From Psychrobacillus antarcticus (lineage in GTDB: Bacteria > Bacillota > Bacilli > Bacillales_A > Planococcaceae): DNA of 64,000 bases. Under the pieces are notes generated by a model. It did no database searches and was not told where the DNA came from. It saw nothing but the letters and a program-made list of their open reading frames with translations. The stretch spans positions 1 through 64,000 of the forward strand of contig NZ_JAIZDB010000012.1 of assembly GCF_029533155.1 (NCBI RefSeq), read 5' to 3'. A program made the translations under genes and the position numbers. This document shows, in pieces, positions 36,004 to 44,714 of this stretch; position 1 is the first letter of the stretch; each line of letters opens with the position of its first letter.

Positions 36004-36035
36004 AAGACAGACAAATATGAACATTTGTCTGTCTT
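36004..36035 (-). terminator. Terminator-like hairpin upstream of cheR
   Basis: AAGACAGACAAAT and its perfect complement flank a six-base loop, with TTTTTT on the minus strand. It lies between the repeat array and the cheR start, so it would stop transcripts entering cheR from upstream or act in its leader. Confidence 0.7.
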
Positions 36036-36061
36036 ACTATTTGTTGAGAGTGAGAAGCTCT

Positions 36062-36272
36062 CTCGTATAGGAGGAGATCCCTCTCGTATAACTATGGGGC
36101 TCTCGTATAGCCGCCATTCTCTCTCGTATAAGCACGAATCTCTCTAGTATAGGCTAAGTTGCCGCTCGTATAAACATGCAGCTCTCTTATGGTCGCCATT
36201 CTCTCTCGTATAAGCGCAAGTCTCTCTCGTATAAACACGCAGCTCTCGTATAGCCGCATTCTCTCTCACACA
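36062..36272. repeat. Degenerate tandem array, about 20-21 bp period, core CTCGTATA (array 1)
   Basis: The core CTCGTATA occurs exactly at 36062, 36083, 36102, 36123, 36165, 36205, 36226 and 36245, with near versions at 36144, 36184 and 36265. Spacing is 21, 19, 21, 21, 21, 19, 21, 21, 19 and 20 bases. Filler segments recur in order (GCCGCCATTCT, then AGCACGAATCT, then AACATGCAG), giving a higher-order unit of about 61 bases. The array lies between the ndk terminator and the pre-cheR hairpin. Confidence 0.8.
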
Positions 36273-36291
36273 AGTTATTTCCCAAATAAAA

Positions 36292-36331
36292 AAATGGTTG
36301 TTTATGACCGAAGTCTTAAACAACCATTTTT
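36292..36331 (-). terminator. Terminator of ndk
   Basis: AAATGGTTGTTTA pairs with TAAACAACCATTT around a loop of about 13 bases, followed by TTTTTT on the minus strand, five bases after the ndk stop. Confidence 0.8.
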
Positions 36332-36335
36332 ATTA

Positions 36336-36782
36336 TTAGTTAATCCAGTTGTTAGCATCTTTTTTGTAAGATACTAGCTCTTCTTGTTTGAAGAATAATC
36401 CGATTTCGCGTTCAGCGCTTTCTGGAGCGTCAGAACCGTGGATAATATTTTTCCCTACAGTTACTGCGAAGTCTCCACGGATCGTTCCAGGTGCAGATTC
36501 TTTAGGGTTTGTAGCACCAACCAATAAACGAGCAGTTGAGATAACATTTTCACCTTCCCAAACCATTGCGAAAACTGGTCCAGAAGTGATGAATTCTACT
36601 AATTCTCCGAAGAATGGGCGTTCTTTGTGCTCGCCGTAATGTTCTTCAGCAAGTTCAGTAGGAATTTGCATTAATTTTGCTCCAACTAATTGGAATCCTT
36701 TTGCTTCAAAACGACCTACGATTTCACCGATTAAGTTACGTTGTACGCCATCAGGTTTTACCATTAAAAATGTTTTTTCCAT
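36336..36782 (-). CDS. ndk: Nucleoside diphosphate kinase
   Basis: This 148-residue enzyme transfers phosphate between nucleoside triphosphates and diphosphates. It starts [20 protein letters not shown], has the usual [19 protein letters not shown], and the active-site histidine is in [16 protein letters not shown]. Start ATG 36782 follows a GAGGAGT ribosome site. It lies between hepT and cheR as in B. subtilis and ends at its own terminator. Confidence 0.97.
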   Translation of the reverse strand: MEKTFLMVKPDGVQRNLIGEIVGRFEAKGFQLVGAKLMQIPTELAEEHYGEHKERPFFGELVEFITSGPVFAMVWEGENVISTARLLVGATNPKESAPGTIRGDFAVTVGKNIIHGSDAPESAEREIGLFFKQEELVSYKKDANNWIN

Positions 36783-36906
36783 AGTTAACACTCCTCGAAT
36801 ATATATGATGGACTTTATTCTCCACCGTTACAAATATTATCATTATAATTCATTATTTTCAAATTAAATTATCATCTGGTTATTTACAACAGGTTCCACG
36901 CCTATA

Positions 36907-37899
36907 TTAAAATTTTCTTTTACTCATAAATAGTGCAATGTTTTGTAATGATTTCTTTGCGGAATTTGCTGGTAATTGTCTAACTTCGTTTAGCGCTTTT
37001 TGCAAATATATATTACTTACTTGTTTGGCACGATCAATACCGTCTGATTCGCGAATTTTAGTTAACAGTTGTTGTCGGTTTACGTCACTGATAGTCCCCT
37101 CTAATATTTCTTTTAATAAAGGTTTGATAGCTGGATCATCTTTAACATATAGAACAGGTAACGTAATATTTCCTTGTGCAAGATCAGATCCAGCAGGTTT
37201 GCCTAATTGCTCATCAGTAGATGTAAGATCCAAAATGTCATCAATTATTTGGAATGACATACCAACGTAATATCCAAATCGATTTAGATGCTTTATTGTT
37301 TTCTCATCTGCTTGAGCAGCAATCGCTCCCAATTCACAGCTAGCCGATATTAAAATAGCCGTTTTTCGTTTAATTCGACGTAAATAGTCTCGAACCGTTT
37401 GATCAAGATAATGCTTATCCTCAATTTGGTTAATTTCCCCGATACAAAGTTCCACCATTGTTTGCGATAACACTTCATGAGCATATGTATTTTGTAAATC
37501 TGTTATGTATTCAATTGCATTTGCAAAAAGAAAATCCCCTGTATACATCGCGACTCGATTATTCCATTGTGCTTTTACCGTTTCTCTACCTCGTCTTGTT
37601 TCCGCATCGTCAATCACATCGTCGTGGACTAGAGAAGCCATATGAATGAGTTCAACAGAAACAGCTACACTTTTTATAGAATCTATTGAAGAGTTTCCAA
37701 ATTTCGATGCAAGCAAAACGAAAACTGGTCTAATTCGTTTTCCACCAGCACGTAATAAATGAAGAGACGCCTCATTCAATAAGTGAGAAGAAGAATTCAC
37801 CGCTATAGCTAATTCTTTTTCGATGATATCAAGATCCGATTTTAAATCGGAATAGAGTAACTTTAACTTCATCTTATCCAAGGTTACAACCTCACTCAC
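36907..37899 (-). CDS. hepT: Heptaprenyl diphosphate synthase component II
   Basis: This catalytic subunit of heptaprenyl diphosphate synthase makes the side chain of menaquinone-7. Both aspartate-rich motifs are present: MASLVHDDVIDDAETRRG and FQIIDDILDLTS, with GGKRIRPVFVLLASKFG before them. It needs HepS (component I) for activity. The reading frame opens with GTG at 37899, directly after the menG stop. A TTG at 37881 with a better-spaced GTGAGG site, or the ATG at 37872, are possible alternatives, so length is 321-330 residues. Confidence 0.94.
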   Translation of the reverse strand: MSEVVTLDKMKLKLLYSDLKSDLDIIEKELAIAVNSSSHLLNEASLHLLRAGGKRIRPVFVLLASKFGNSSIDSIKSVAVSVELIHMASLVHDDVIDDAETRRGRETVKAQWNNRVAMYTGDFLFANAIEYITDLQNTYAHEVLSQTMVELCIGEINQIEDKHYLDQTVRDYLRRIKRKTAILISASCELGAIAAQADEKTIKHLNRFGYYVGMSFQIIDDILDLTSTDEQLGKPAGSDLAQGNITLPVLYVKDDPAIKPLLKEILEGTISDVNRQQLLTKIRESDGIDRAKQVSNIYLQKALNEVRQLPANSAKKSLQNIALFMSKRKF

Positions 37900-38604
37900 T
37901 TAAATATCTTTTTTGTATCCTATATGTCTAGCAGCCGCCCCACCACTATATGGTTTACTTGATACATTGACCAAGCCCACTTTTTCAAATAGCTTCGTTA
38001 ACTCTGTTCTATTCGGAAAATCTTTGGCAGATTCCTGCAACCATGAATATTCTTTGTAGCTTTTCGCAAAAAGTTTTCCAAATATCGGCATGATGTAGCG
38101 GAAATAGAATCGGAAAAATCCATTGAATAATTTTGAATCTGGTTGAGATGTTTCTAAACAAACAACCATTCCACCTGGTTTTACAACACGATTCATTTCA
38201 CTTAATACTTGTGTGTAGTCCGGTACATTTCGTAAACCAAAACCAATCGTTACATAATCAAAGGAATTATCTTCAAATGGCAATTCCATTGCATTTCCCT
38301 GTATTAACTCAATTTGCGAAATTTGTTTTACTTTTTCTAATCCAACATTCAACATATTTTGACTAAAATCTAAACCTCTTACTTCTCCAGTTGGTCCAGT
38401 TGCCTCTGCCAATGCGATTGTCCAATCTGCCGTCCCGCAACACACGTCTAATGCTTTGCTTCCAGATTTTACTTGCATGGCCTTCATCGTATCTTTGCGC
38501 CATGCTTTATGTTGTTGAAAGCTGATAACTGAATTCATCGAATCATAATTATCGGATATCTTTTCAAAAACATCATGCACATGTTGTTCTTTTGATTTTC
38601 CCAC
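37900..38604 (-). CDS. menG: Demethylmenaquinone methyltransferase
   Basis: This 234-residue UbiE/MenG SAM-dependent methyltransferase makes menaquinone from demethylmenaquinone. It has [19 protein letters not shown] (motif I), [16 protein letters not shown] and [17 protein letters not shown]. It sits between hepS and hepT, the standard three-gene menaquinone operon, and supplies the quinone used by the qcr complex encoded in this window. B. subtilis calls it menH. Confidence 0.96.
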   Translation of the reverse strand: MGKSKEQHVHDVFEKISDNYDSMNSVISFQQHKAWRKDTMKAMQVKSGSKALDVCCGTADWTIALAEATGPTGEVRGLDFSQNMLNVGLEKVKQISQIELIQGNAMELPFEDNSFDYVTIGFGLRNVPDYTQVLSEMNRVVKPGGMVVCLETSQPDSKLFNGFFRFYFRYIMPIFGKLFAKSYKEYSWLQESAKDFPNRTELTKLFEKVGLVNVSSKPYSGGAAARHIGYKKDI

Positions 38605-38607
38605 GAT

Positions 38608-39369
38608 TTAACCTTCTCTCAACTGCTGTACTAAGGTGCATTTCATTAATTTTTCTAATATTATACTTTTTAGATGATCTTGTAATAGCTCTGAGTTTTT
38701 AACCTCATCTATGAGTAATGATTCAACTTTTTTGATCTCTGCTTTTAGCAAATTGATATTAGCTTGTAATTGACTAGATTTACTTATATAAAAAGGGTCG
38801 TTGCCTTGCCCATAAGCTGCTAGTTCTTTTTTTAACGAAATAAGTAGCAAGGACTCTTTCATAAAAAATACATACTCATGAAATGAATAATGTTCGAAAA
38901 ACTGTTCGATAGATTTAGATTCGATCAATTGGATAGATTGAATCAGATGTTCAAAACTATATAACTTTCGATCATAAAACCTAGTTTTGTGTTCTGATAT
39001 TGTTGCAATCCCATCCGACAATTGTTGGATTAGGACTAATTGTTTGTCGCTGGCTAATAACTGGTAATACTTCCCGCTATAATAATCCCCGGCTAATACT
39101 TGCAGTTGCTGTTCCTTGGTTGTTGCATTCATTTCTTTTACTAAGTCGTGGGCAGCTAATGCGGAAAAGATAAGAGTTACTGCAATGGCAGAATTTCTTT
39201 GAGAGTCTTCCCATTCTTCCCCATTAAAAAGTGGTAAAAGTGTAAAAAACAAACGCTCTTCATCAATGACAGGAGCCCCGGTATACTTCAACAAAGTACT
39301 TTGTAGAACTTGTTTAAGAATAGCATCTTTATACTGCTTTATATGTTGTTTGATCAATGCTTCGTTCAT
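38608..39369 (-). CDS. hepS: Heptaprenyl diphosphate synthase component I
   Basis: This 253-residue protein matches the HepS family (HEPPP_synt_1), the noncatalytic regulatory subunit paired with HepT. It shows the FSALAAHDLVKEM and VLAGDYYSGKYYQLLAS segments and is otherwise poorly conserved, as the family is. Start ATG 39369 is chosen as the last sensible start (MNEALIKQHIKQYKDAILKQ). It is the first gene of hepS-menG-hepT. Confidence 0.85.
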   Translation of the reverse strand: MNEALIKQHIKQYKDAILKQVLQSTLLKYTGAPVIDEERLFFTLLPLFNGEEWEDSQRNSAIAVTLIFSALAAHDLVKEMNATTKEQQLQVLAGDYYSGKYYQLLASDKQLVLIQQLSDGIATISEHKTRFYDRKLYSFEHLIQSIQLIESKSIEQFFEHYSFHEYVFFMKESLLLISLKKELAAYGQGNDPFYISKSSQLQANINLLKAEIKKVESLLIDEVKNSELLQDHLKSIILEKLMKCTLVQQLREG

Positions 39370-39425
39370 ACACTTTACTCCATTTCCCAACCGCGCTTAA
39401 TCTGTTTATATGCTATTTTTCTCTA

Positions 39426-39647
39426 TTATTTTTTAGAATCGGATTGTATTATTCCATTGGCAGAATGGATTGTTGCTTTCCCTCTGATCTTCATGGCTGA
39501 GGTATGCTCTGTAAATTGGGCAATCATTACTTCGCCACTATCCAGTTTTTCGGAATGATGAAATTTTGTATCTGTTCCTCTTGTAAGGCCAATTACATGA
39601 ACTCCATCTTCTTCTGCTTTTATCAAAATATATTCTGAACTAGACAT
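39426..39647 (-). CDS. mtrB: trp RNA-binding attenuation protein (TRAP)
   Basis: This 73-residue TRAP protomer forms an 11-membered ring that binds tryptophan and repeated (G/U)AG RNA triplets. It has [34 protein letters not shown] and [10 protein letters not shown], with the conserved lysine and arginine contacts (KIRGK). The start ATG 39647 follows a GGAGACT ribosome site. It is the second gene of the folE-mtrB pair, as in B. subtilis mtrAB. No trp structural genes are in the window. Confidence 0.95.
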   Translation of the reverse strand: MSSSEYILIKAEEDGVHVIGLTRGTDTKFHHSEKLDSGEVMIAQFTEHTSAMKIRGKATIHSANGIIQSDSKK

Positions 39648-39714
39648 ATTATAGTCTCCTTTGTTCATAGTCTTTTTCCATCATAACATATTCTAAAGCC
39701 GACATCCAAAGCTA

Positions 39715-40284
39715 TTACTTCATGTTTATGAATGAAAGTATTTCTGAGCGCTTCACATCGTCTGTTTCTAAAATTCCACGTGCCACAGCAGTAATTGTTT
39801 TTGCACCAGGTTTCTTAATTCCGCGCATCGTCATACACATATGTTCCGCCTCGACTACAACATATACACCGTATGGATTAAGCATTTGCATGATATCATC
39901 TGCCACGCTTGAGGTAATTCTCTCCTGTAGTTGAGGACGTCTTGCAGTTGTCTCTACAGCTCTAGCAAGTTTACTTAAACCAGTGACCACCCCATTACGA
40001 GGAATATACGCGACATGTGCTTTACCGTAAAAAGGAACTAAATGATGTTCACACATGGAGTAGAATGATATATCTTTTACTAAAACTAGCTCTTCATGCT
40101 CTTCGTTAAAGACCGTTTTAAAATATTCCTTTGGATCCTGATGCAAACCTTCAAACATCTCTGCATACATTTTAGCTACTCTTTTTGGAGTGTCCAACAA
40201 TCCTTCTCTACTTGGATCTTCTCCGACTGCTTCTAAAATCATTTTAACCGCTTCTTCTATCTTGGTCAGATCGACTTTTGTCAT
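39715..40284 (-). CDS. folE: GTP cyclohydrolase I
   Basis: This 189-residue GTP cyclohydrolase I starts folate synthesis. The zinc and catalytic motif is [20 protein letters not shown], with [20 protein letters not shown] near the C-terminus and [12 protein letters not shown] near the start. The start ATG 40284 is preceded by AGGGGGT. It is called mtrA in B. subtilis and forms an operon with mtrB. Confidence 0.96.
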   Translation of the reverse strand: MTKVDLTKIEEAVKMILEAVGEDPSREGLLDTPKRVAKMYAEMFEGLHQDPKEYFKTVFNEEHEELVLVKDISFYSMCEHHLVPFYGKAHVAYIPRNGVVTGLSKLARAVETTARRPQLQERITSSVADDIMQMLNPYGVYVVVEAEHMCMTMRGIKKPGAKTITAVARGILETDDVKRSEILSFINMK

Positions 40285-40444
40285 CTGTAGACCCCCTAAA
40301 ACTATGTATTATATCAATTGAATATTAGCATATGAAATGCTTCTTTTAAATAAATTTGTCATTTGCTATGCGAATTCTTAATGTTTGCTTTCTTTTATGA
40401 GTGGGTTAACAAATGAGTAATGTAACAACAGAACTTAATTGAAA

Positions 40445-40484
40445 AGAACGGCTATCGTGAAGCAAGCTCCACAATAACCGTTCT
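40445..40484 (-). terminator. Terminator of hup
   Basis: AGAACGGTTAT pairs with ATAGCCGTTCT around a loop of about 18 bases, followed by TTTTC on the minus strand. Confidence 0.75.
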
Positions 40485-40501
40485 ATGTACTACAACATCA
40501 G

Positions 40502-40774
40502 TTACTTAACTGCGTCTTTAAGTGCTTTACCTGGTTTAAACGCAGGTACTTTGCTTGCAGCGATGTCGATTTCTTCACCTGTTTGTGGGTTACGCCCTTT
40601 ACGTGCAGCACGTTCACGAACTTCAAAGTTACCAAAACCGATTAATTGTACTTTTTCACCACCTGCAAGTGCAGATTGAATTGATTCAAATACAGCTTCA
40701 ACAGCTTTAGTAGCGTCTTTTTTAGAAAGTTCTGTAGCTTCTGCAACAGAGTTTACTAGTTCAGTTTTATTCAT
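40502..40774 (-). CDS. hup: DNA-binding protein HU
   Basis: This 90-residue histone-like HU bends and compacts DNA. It has [40 protein letters not shown], and the beta-arm [20 protein letters not shown]. The start ATG 40774 follows GAGGAGGTG; a weaker upstream start (MNDMNK) overlaps that site. It is monocistronic with its own terminator. B. subtilis calls it hbs. Confidence 0.98.
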   Translation of the reverse strand: MNKTELVNSVAEATELSKKDATKAVEAVFESIQSALAGGEKVQLIGFGNFEVRERAARKGRNPQTGEEIDIAASKVPAFKPGKALKDAVK

Positions 40775-40819
40775 ATCATTCACCTCCTCTCAAAGGAAGA
40801 TAGCTTCAATCCTGTAAAA

Positions 40820-40848
40820 AGAGTATCACAACAAAAAATCCTTCGCAA
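40820..40848 (-). promoter_or_regulatory. Probable sigma-A promoter of hup
   Basis: On the minus strand TTGCGA (40848-40843) and TACTCT (40825-40820) are 17 bases apart. They lie about 45 bases upstream of the hup start. Confidence 0.5.
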
Positions 40849-40907
40849 CACTATTTGCACTAGTTTAGCTAAGTTTCCTCAAAAAAAGGTCATTTTAACA
40901 CAATAAT

Positions 40908-40937
40908 AGGACTTTTTGCATAGTCGCAAAAAGTCCT
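40908..40937 (-). terminator. Terminator of spoIVA
   Basis: AGGACTTTTTGC pairs perfectly with GCAAAAAGTCCT around six bases, ten bases after the spoIVA stop. The following sequence is ATTATTG, so the U-tract is short. Confidence 0.6.
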
Positions 40938-40946
40938 GTATTGGAT

Positions 40947-42425
40947 TTACAATATAAATGTGACCATCCCTCGGTCACCTTCATTTACCATTCTTTCAAT
41001 CGTTTCGCGCATTCTTTTCTTCGCAACATCCGAAACACTTTCCGTTTTATAACGTAAACTTTCTTTTAATACTTCCACTAATGAAGTTCCAAAAACTTGT
41101 GTTTGCCACAAAGCATCTCGGTCATGTAAAAATCCATGTTTTAGATCTTTTAATAATTGCTGACTATGAAATTCAGACCCGATTAATGGTGCGAATTCTG
41201 CTTCCATATCCACACGAATAATGTGAAGAGAAGCTGCTTTTGCTTTTAAACTTACACCATAGAAATTATTTTGTTTGATAATTTCTGGCGCAGTTGGCTG
41301 AAAATCTTGAATAGTTGGTAAAGATACGCCATAACCATGTTTTTTCGCGGCTTCTAATGCTTCTGAAAATTTATTGTATGCCTTTTTAGCTGTAGAAGCC
41401 TCTTTGACAAACAGTAGCCAGTCTTTTTTCGACTCAATGGGTTCATCTAACCATTCATCACAAACCTCTTGAAAAACTTCGGGTTTTAGGCCAATTTGGA
41501 TACATGCTGACCCTCTACCTGGATTTGCCTCTACTACTTCAGCAGACTGGATAAAGGGAACCTGCTTAAATCTTGATGCTAATTCTTTTACGTCTTTCAT
41601 TTTGGATACTAGTTGGAGCCATTCATGTAAGGAAGATGTTATGGCATTATTGACAAAATGGTCCGGTTCTAATACATCGGTCCAATCTGGCTTGAGTAAC
41701 TCGATATCCGTGATCGGAAATTCATAGAGTGCTTGTTGGAGTATGTACTGAATTTCCTCAGCAGTCATGCGATCAACGGCAGTTGCAATTACCGGAACTT
41801 CATGCTGTCTTTGAAGTTCTTCACTTAATTGAATTGTTTCTAAATGGCCTGGATTTTTGCTATTAAGAATGATAACGAATGGTTTACCAATTTCTTTTAG
41901 TTGCGTGATAATCTGTTGTTCGGCACTTTCAACTGCCATACGTGGAATATTATTTACTGTTCCATCTGTTGTGACAACTATTCCGATGGTAGAATGATCT
42001 CTAATTACTTTGTCTGTGCCAATTCTAGCTGCTTCCTCAAAAGGTATTGCTTCGCTATGCCACGGGGTATGCACAAGCTTTTGACCTTCTTCACCAGAAT
42101 GCGTTTTAATGCCGTCAATCATATAACCAACACAATCTACTAGTCTGATCTGCAAACGTAGCTGATCTTCCCCTAAATGAATATTTGTCCCTTGAGCGGG
42201 TACAAATTTAGGCTCCGCTGTCATAATCACATTGCCAGGAGAACTTTGAGGCAATTCATCTTGTGCACGTAGACGCTCTGCCTCTTCCTGGATATTCGGA
42301 ATTACTACTAACTCCATTACGCGTTTTACAAAAGTAGACTTACCAACACGGACAGGACCTACTACACCAATATACACATCACCATTCGTTCTTTCTGCTA
42401 TCTGTTCATACAGTTTACTCGACAT
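40947..42425 (-). CDS. spoIVA: Stage IV sporulation protein A (coat morphogenetic ATPase)
   Basis: This 492-residue cytoskeletal ATPase builds the spore coat basement layer around the forespore. It has Walker A GVVGPVRVGKSTFVKRVMEL at about residues 20-39, RLVDCVGYMIDG (Walker B) and a conserved C-terminus ending GDRGMVTFIL. Length equals B. subtilis SpoIVA (492). Expression by sigma-E is known for the family; a sigma-E site was not established here. Its presence shows the organism belongs to a spore-forming lineage. Confidence 0.97.
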   Translation of the reverse strand: MSSKLYEQIAERTNGDVYIGVVGPVRVGKSTFVKRVMELVVIPNIQEEAERLRAQDELPQSSPGNVIMTAEPKFVPAQGTNIHLGEDQLRLQIRLVDCVGYMIDGIKTHSGEEGQKLVHTPWHSEAIPFEEAARIGTDKVIRDHSTIGIVVTTDGTVNNIPRMAVESAEQQIITQLKEIGKPFVIILNSKNPGHLETIQLSEELQRQHEVPVIATAVDRMTAEEIQYILQQALYEFPITDIELLKPDWTDVLEPDHFVNNAITSSLHEWLQLVSKMKDVKELASRFKQVPFIQSAEVVEANPGRGSACIQIGLKPEVFQEVCDEWLDEPIESKKDWLLFVKEASTAKKAYNKFSEALEAAKKHGYGVSLPTIQDFQPTAPEIIKQNNFYGVSLKAKAASLHIIRVDMEAEFAPLIGSEFHSQQLLKDLKHGFLHDRDALWQTQVFGTSLVEVLKESLRYKTESVSDVAKKRMRETIERMVNEGDRGMVTFIL

Positions 42426-42464
42426 GGATACGCTCCTTTCTTAGCAATTTAATATATGCACAAA

Positions 42465-42499
42465 AAAAACGTTTCATGCATAATGCATGAAACGTCGTT
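42465..42499 (-). terminator. Terminator of yphF
   Basis: A self-complementary CGTTTCATGCAT/ATGCATGAAACG stem is flanked by A and T runs (TTTTTTTT on the minus strand), next to the yphF stop. Confidence 0.75.
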
Positions 42500-42500
42500 T

Positions 42501-43211
42501 TTATTTATTCAACATAATAACCGGTTCATTCTTTTCATTTACTGTGTAAGGTAGCGAATAAGCTGGGACAATCGCAAAATTATCTGTTAAGAGAAAACGA
42601 ATGTCATCTCCAGGTTTTATTTTCTCTTCTGTTTTTTGAAGTAATCTATTCAGCTCTATCGAGTAATCCACATAGACTTCCCCATCACCAGTAGCTACTA
42701 TTGGCAACTGAGTATCGGAATAAGGGCTTTGAACAGACAACTCGCTGTCATACCCCATTTTTTCATAGTCAAGCTTATAGACACCTTCAGCAATCGTTTC
42801 AGCTATAGGTCCGAATCCATTTATACTTTTTCTATGGTTAATGTCACGAAGAGTATCTGCAATACGTAAATCTACTAATTTAACAGTAGGATTCTCTTCT
42901 ACATCCATTAGTACGTACTGATAAATACCCCCAGCTTCATATGAATTGGCCGGAGCCTTTCCAAGCTTTAATGGAATTATTTTACTAAAGTCAATTGGAT
43001 ATTTAATGTATTGATCAGTTTCCATATCACGCGTTTTTATCGGCAAAAGTCCACCTGAGTCTTGCTGAAAACTATCTACAGCATTTTGAACCGCTAGCAG
43101 TTGATCCTCATATGGCAATAAATTCTCTGGCTCATAACCACTTTTATAACCACATCCGGCTAAGAAAACCATTAGCATAATTACAACAGCAATAAGTTTA
43201 AAGTTTTTCAT
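42501..43211 (-). CDS. yphF: YphF-like lipoprotein
   Basis: This 236-residue protein has a lipoprotein signal (KLIAVVIMLMVFLAGCGYKS, lipobox LAGC near residue 20). The exported domain has no motif I recognise beyond its match in pattern and position to B. subtilis YphF, between yphE and spoIVA. The function is not known. It probably shares a transcript with yphE 13 bases upstream. Confidence 0.8.
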   Translation of the reverse strand: MKNFKLIAVVIMLMVFLAGCGYKSGYEPENLLPYEDQLLAVQNAVDSFQQDSGGLLPIKTRDMETDQYIKYPIDFSKIIPLKLGKAPANSYEAGGIYQYVLMDVEENPTVKLVDLRIADTLRDINHRKSINGFGPIAETIAEGVYKLDYEKMGYDSELSVQSPYSDTQLPIVATGDGEVYVDYSIELNRLLQKTEEKIKPGDDIRFLLTDNFAIVPAYSLPYTVNEKNEPVIMLNK

Positions 43212-43224
43212 AGGAATCTCCTTG

Positions 43225-43443
43225 CTATGCCTTAGTTGGGTTAAATACTATATAAATCATCGTAATAAAACCTATAAATAATAATATGTATGCAATCAGA
43301 CCAAATATAAATTTCAACATTTTATTTTTTAATTTATTTTTCACAAAAAACATAAATATCATCGCTAATAACATACAGCCCATAGACCCAAACGATATCC
43401 ACATTTTATCCATTGATGATATTAATAACACAACAACTTCCAC
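43225..43443 (-). CDS. yphE: YphE-like small membrane protein (DUF2768)
   Basis: This protein of about 72 residues has two membrane helices (about residues 17-33 and 46-66) separated by a basic loop (KNKLKNKMLK). It fits DUF2768/YphE and lies in the conserved gpsA-yphE-yphF-spoIVA order. The frame starts GTG 43443, but AAGGTGTGG lies there, so a second GTG at 43431 (MLLISSMDKMW) is equally likely. The function is unknown. Confidence 0.75.
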   Translation of the reverse strand: MEVVVLLISSMDKMWISFGSMGCMLLAMIFMFFVKNKLKNKMLKFIFGLIAYILLFIGFITMIYIVFNPTKA

Positions 43444-43472
43444 ACCTTTCTACAATAAAAAAGTATACCATA

Positions 43473-43560
43473 TAGGAAAAGCGCAAGCGCCTACGTAAGC
43501 CCTGACAACGTTCTTCTGCGATGAGCTTTGGCGCAGGAGCTAGACAGATGAGCAGAAATT
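43473..43560 (+). repeat. Dispersed intergenic repeat of the GGAAAAGCGCAAGCGCC family
   Basis: GGAAAAGCGCAAGCGCC, followed by AGCCCTGACAAC and GAGCTTTGGCGCAGGAGCTA, is a sequence I recognise as a common dispersed repeat in Bacillaceae intergenic DNA. It has higher GC than its flanks and no coding potential. It occupies the gap between yphE and gpsA. Confidence 0.55.
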
Positions 43561-43621
43561 TCAAGGTAACCACTCAAAAAGAAGCACTTGATAAAAACAT
43601 TATTTCTAGTATACAGTCAAA

Positions 43622-43649
43622 AAAGAGTTGTTATTAACAACAACTCTTT
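43622..43649 (-). terminator. Terminator of gpsA
   Basis: AAAGAGTTGTT pairs with AACAACTCTTT around six bases, with TTTTGAC on the minus strand, 15 bases after the gpsA stop. Confidence 0.75.
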
Positions 43650-43664
43650 GCATTTGTGACAATT

Positions 43665-44684
43665 TTAGAACGTTTTATAATCTTCTAATTCATGTTTTTT
43701 CGTGCGGTGCATGAGAATGTCCACAGCCTCTTTAGGATTGACCTGTTCAAATAAAACAGAATACAACGCTTCTGTAATTGGCATATCCACTTGTTGCTTA
43801 TTAGCGAGTTGATATGCCGCTTTTGTAGTCCTGACACCTTCCACGACCATGCCCATCTCCTCTAACACTGTATCAAGGGTTGCTCCCTTACCCAACATAT
43901 TACCAGCACGCCAATTTCTAGAATGCACACTTGTACATGTTACGATCAAGTCACCCATGCCTGTTAAACCGGAGAACGTGTAGCCTTTCGCACCTAGGCT
44001 GATACCTAGACGAGAGATTTCTGCAAGTCCTCGAGTGATTAGGGCGGCTTTTGCATTATCTCCATATCCTAGCCCATCCACAATTCCTGCTGCTAAAGCT
44101 ATGACATTTTTGAGAGCTGCTCCAATTTCTACACCAATTACGTCATCGTTTGTATAGACCCGGAAATATTTATTCATGAACAAATCTTGAATTTTTTCTG
44201 CAGCAATCATATTTTCACTTGCAACTGTAATCGTTGTTGGATGCTTTAAGACAACCTCTTCTGCATGACTTGGACCAGATAATACGACTATTGCTTCTGT
44301 GACATCCGCAGATATCTCTTCTTGAATCATTTCTGATATCCTTTTTAGCGAATCAGGTTCAATTCCTTTAGAAACATGTACAAATAGCTTCTTTTCATCC
44401 AAGAAAGGTAGCATGTTTTGGCAAACTTCTCTTATCGCCTTAGTTGGAACAGCAATCACAATAACATTTGCATGTTGAATTGCTTGTTGAAAGTCACTAG
44501 TAGCCTTTAAATTAGCCGGTAAGATCGTATCGGGTAAATATTTTTTATTTGTATGCATTGTAGTTATTTCTGTTGCCTGATCATTTCTATGAGACCATAA
44601 CAGACAGTCGTGTCCATTGTTTGCGAGAACCATTGCTAGGGCTGTTCCCCAGCTTCCTGCACCTAGTACAGTTACTTTTTCCAT
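43665..44684 (-). CDS. gpsA: Glycerol-3-phosphate dehydrogenase [NAD(P)+]
   Basis: This 339-residue enzyme makes sn-glycerol 3-phosphate for membrane lipids. It has the Rossmann motif [52 protein letters not shown] with the catalytic lysine, and the [13 protein letters not shown] substrate segment. It lies between der and yphE as in B. subtilis. Product is used by acyltransferases such as plsC nearby. Confidence 0.96.
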   Translation of the reverse strand: MEKVTVLGAGSWGTALAMVLANNGHDCLLWSHRNDQATEITTMHTNKKYLPDTILPANLKATSDFQQAIQHANVIVIAVPTKAIREVCQNMLPFLDEKKLFVHVSKGIEPDSLKRISEMIQEEISADVTEAIVVLSGPSHAEEVVLKHPTTITVASENMIAAEKIQDLFMNKYFRVYTNDDVIGVEIGAALKNVIALAAGIVDGLGYGDNAKAALITRGLAEISRLGISLGAKGYTFSGLTGMGDLIVTCTSVHSRNWRAGNMLGKGATLDTVLEEMGMVVEGVRTTKAAYQLANKQQVDMPITEALYSVLFEQVNPKEAVDILMHRTKKHELEDYKTF

Positions 44685-44714
44685 CGCTATTTCGCTCCTT
44701 TAAAACTAATAGGA

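Noticed and set aside
36062-36272. CRISPR array
   Set aside because: The repeated unit is only 8 bases with fillers of about 12 that themselves recur, no 24-40 base repeat exists, and no cas genes are in the window.
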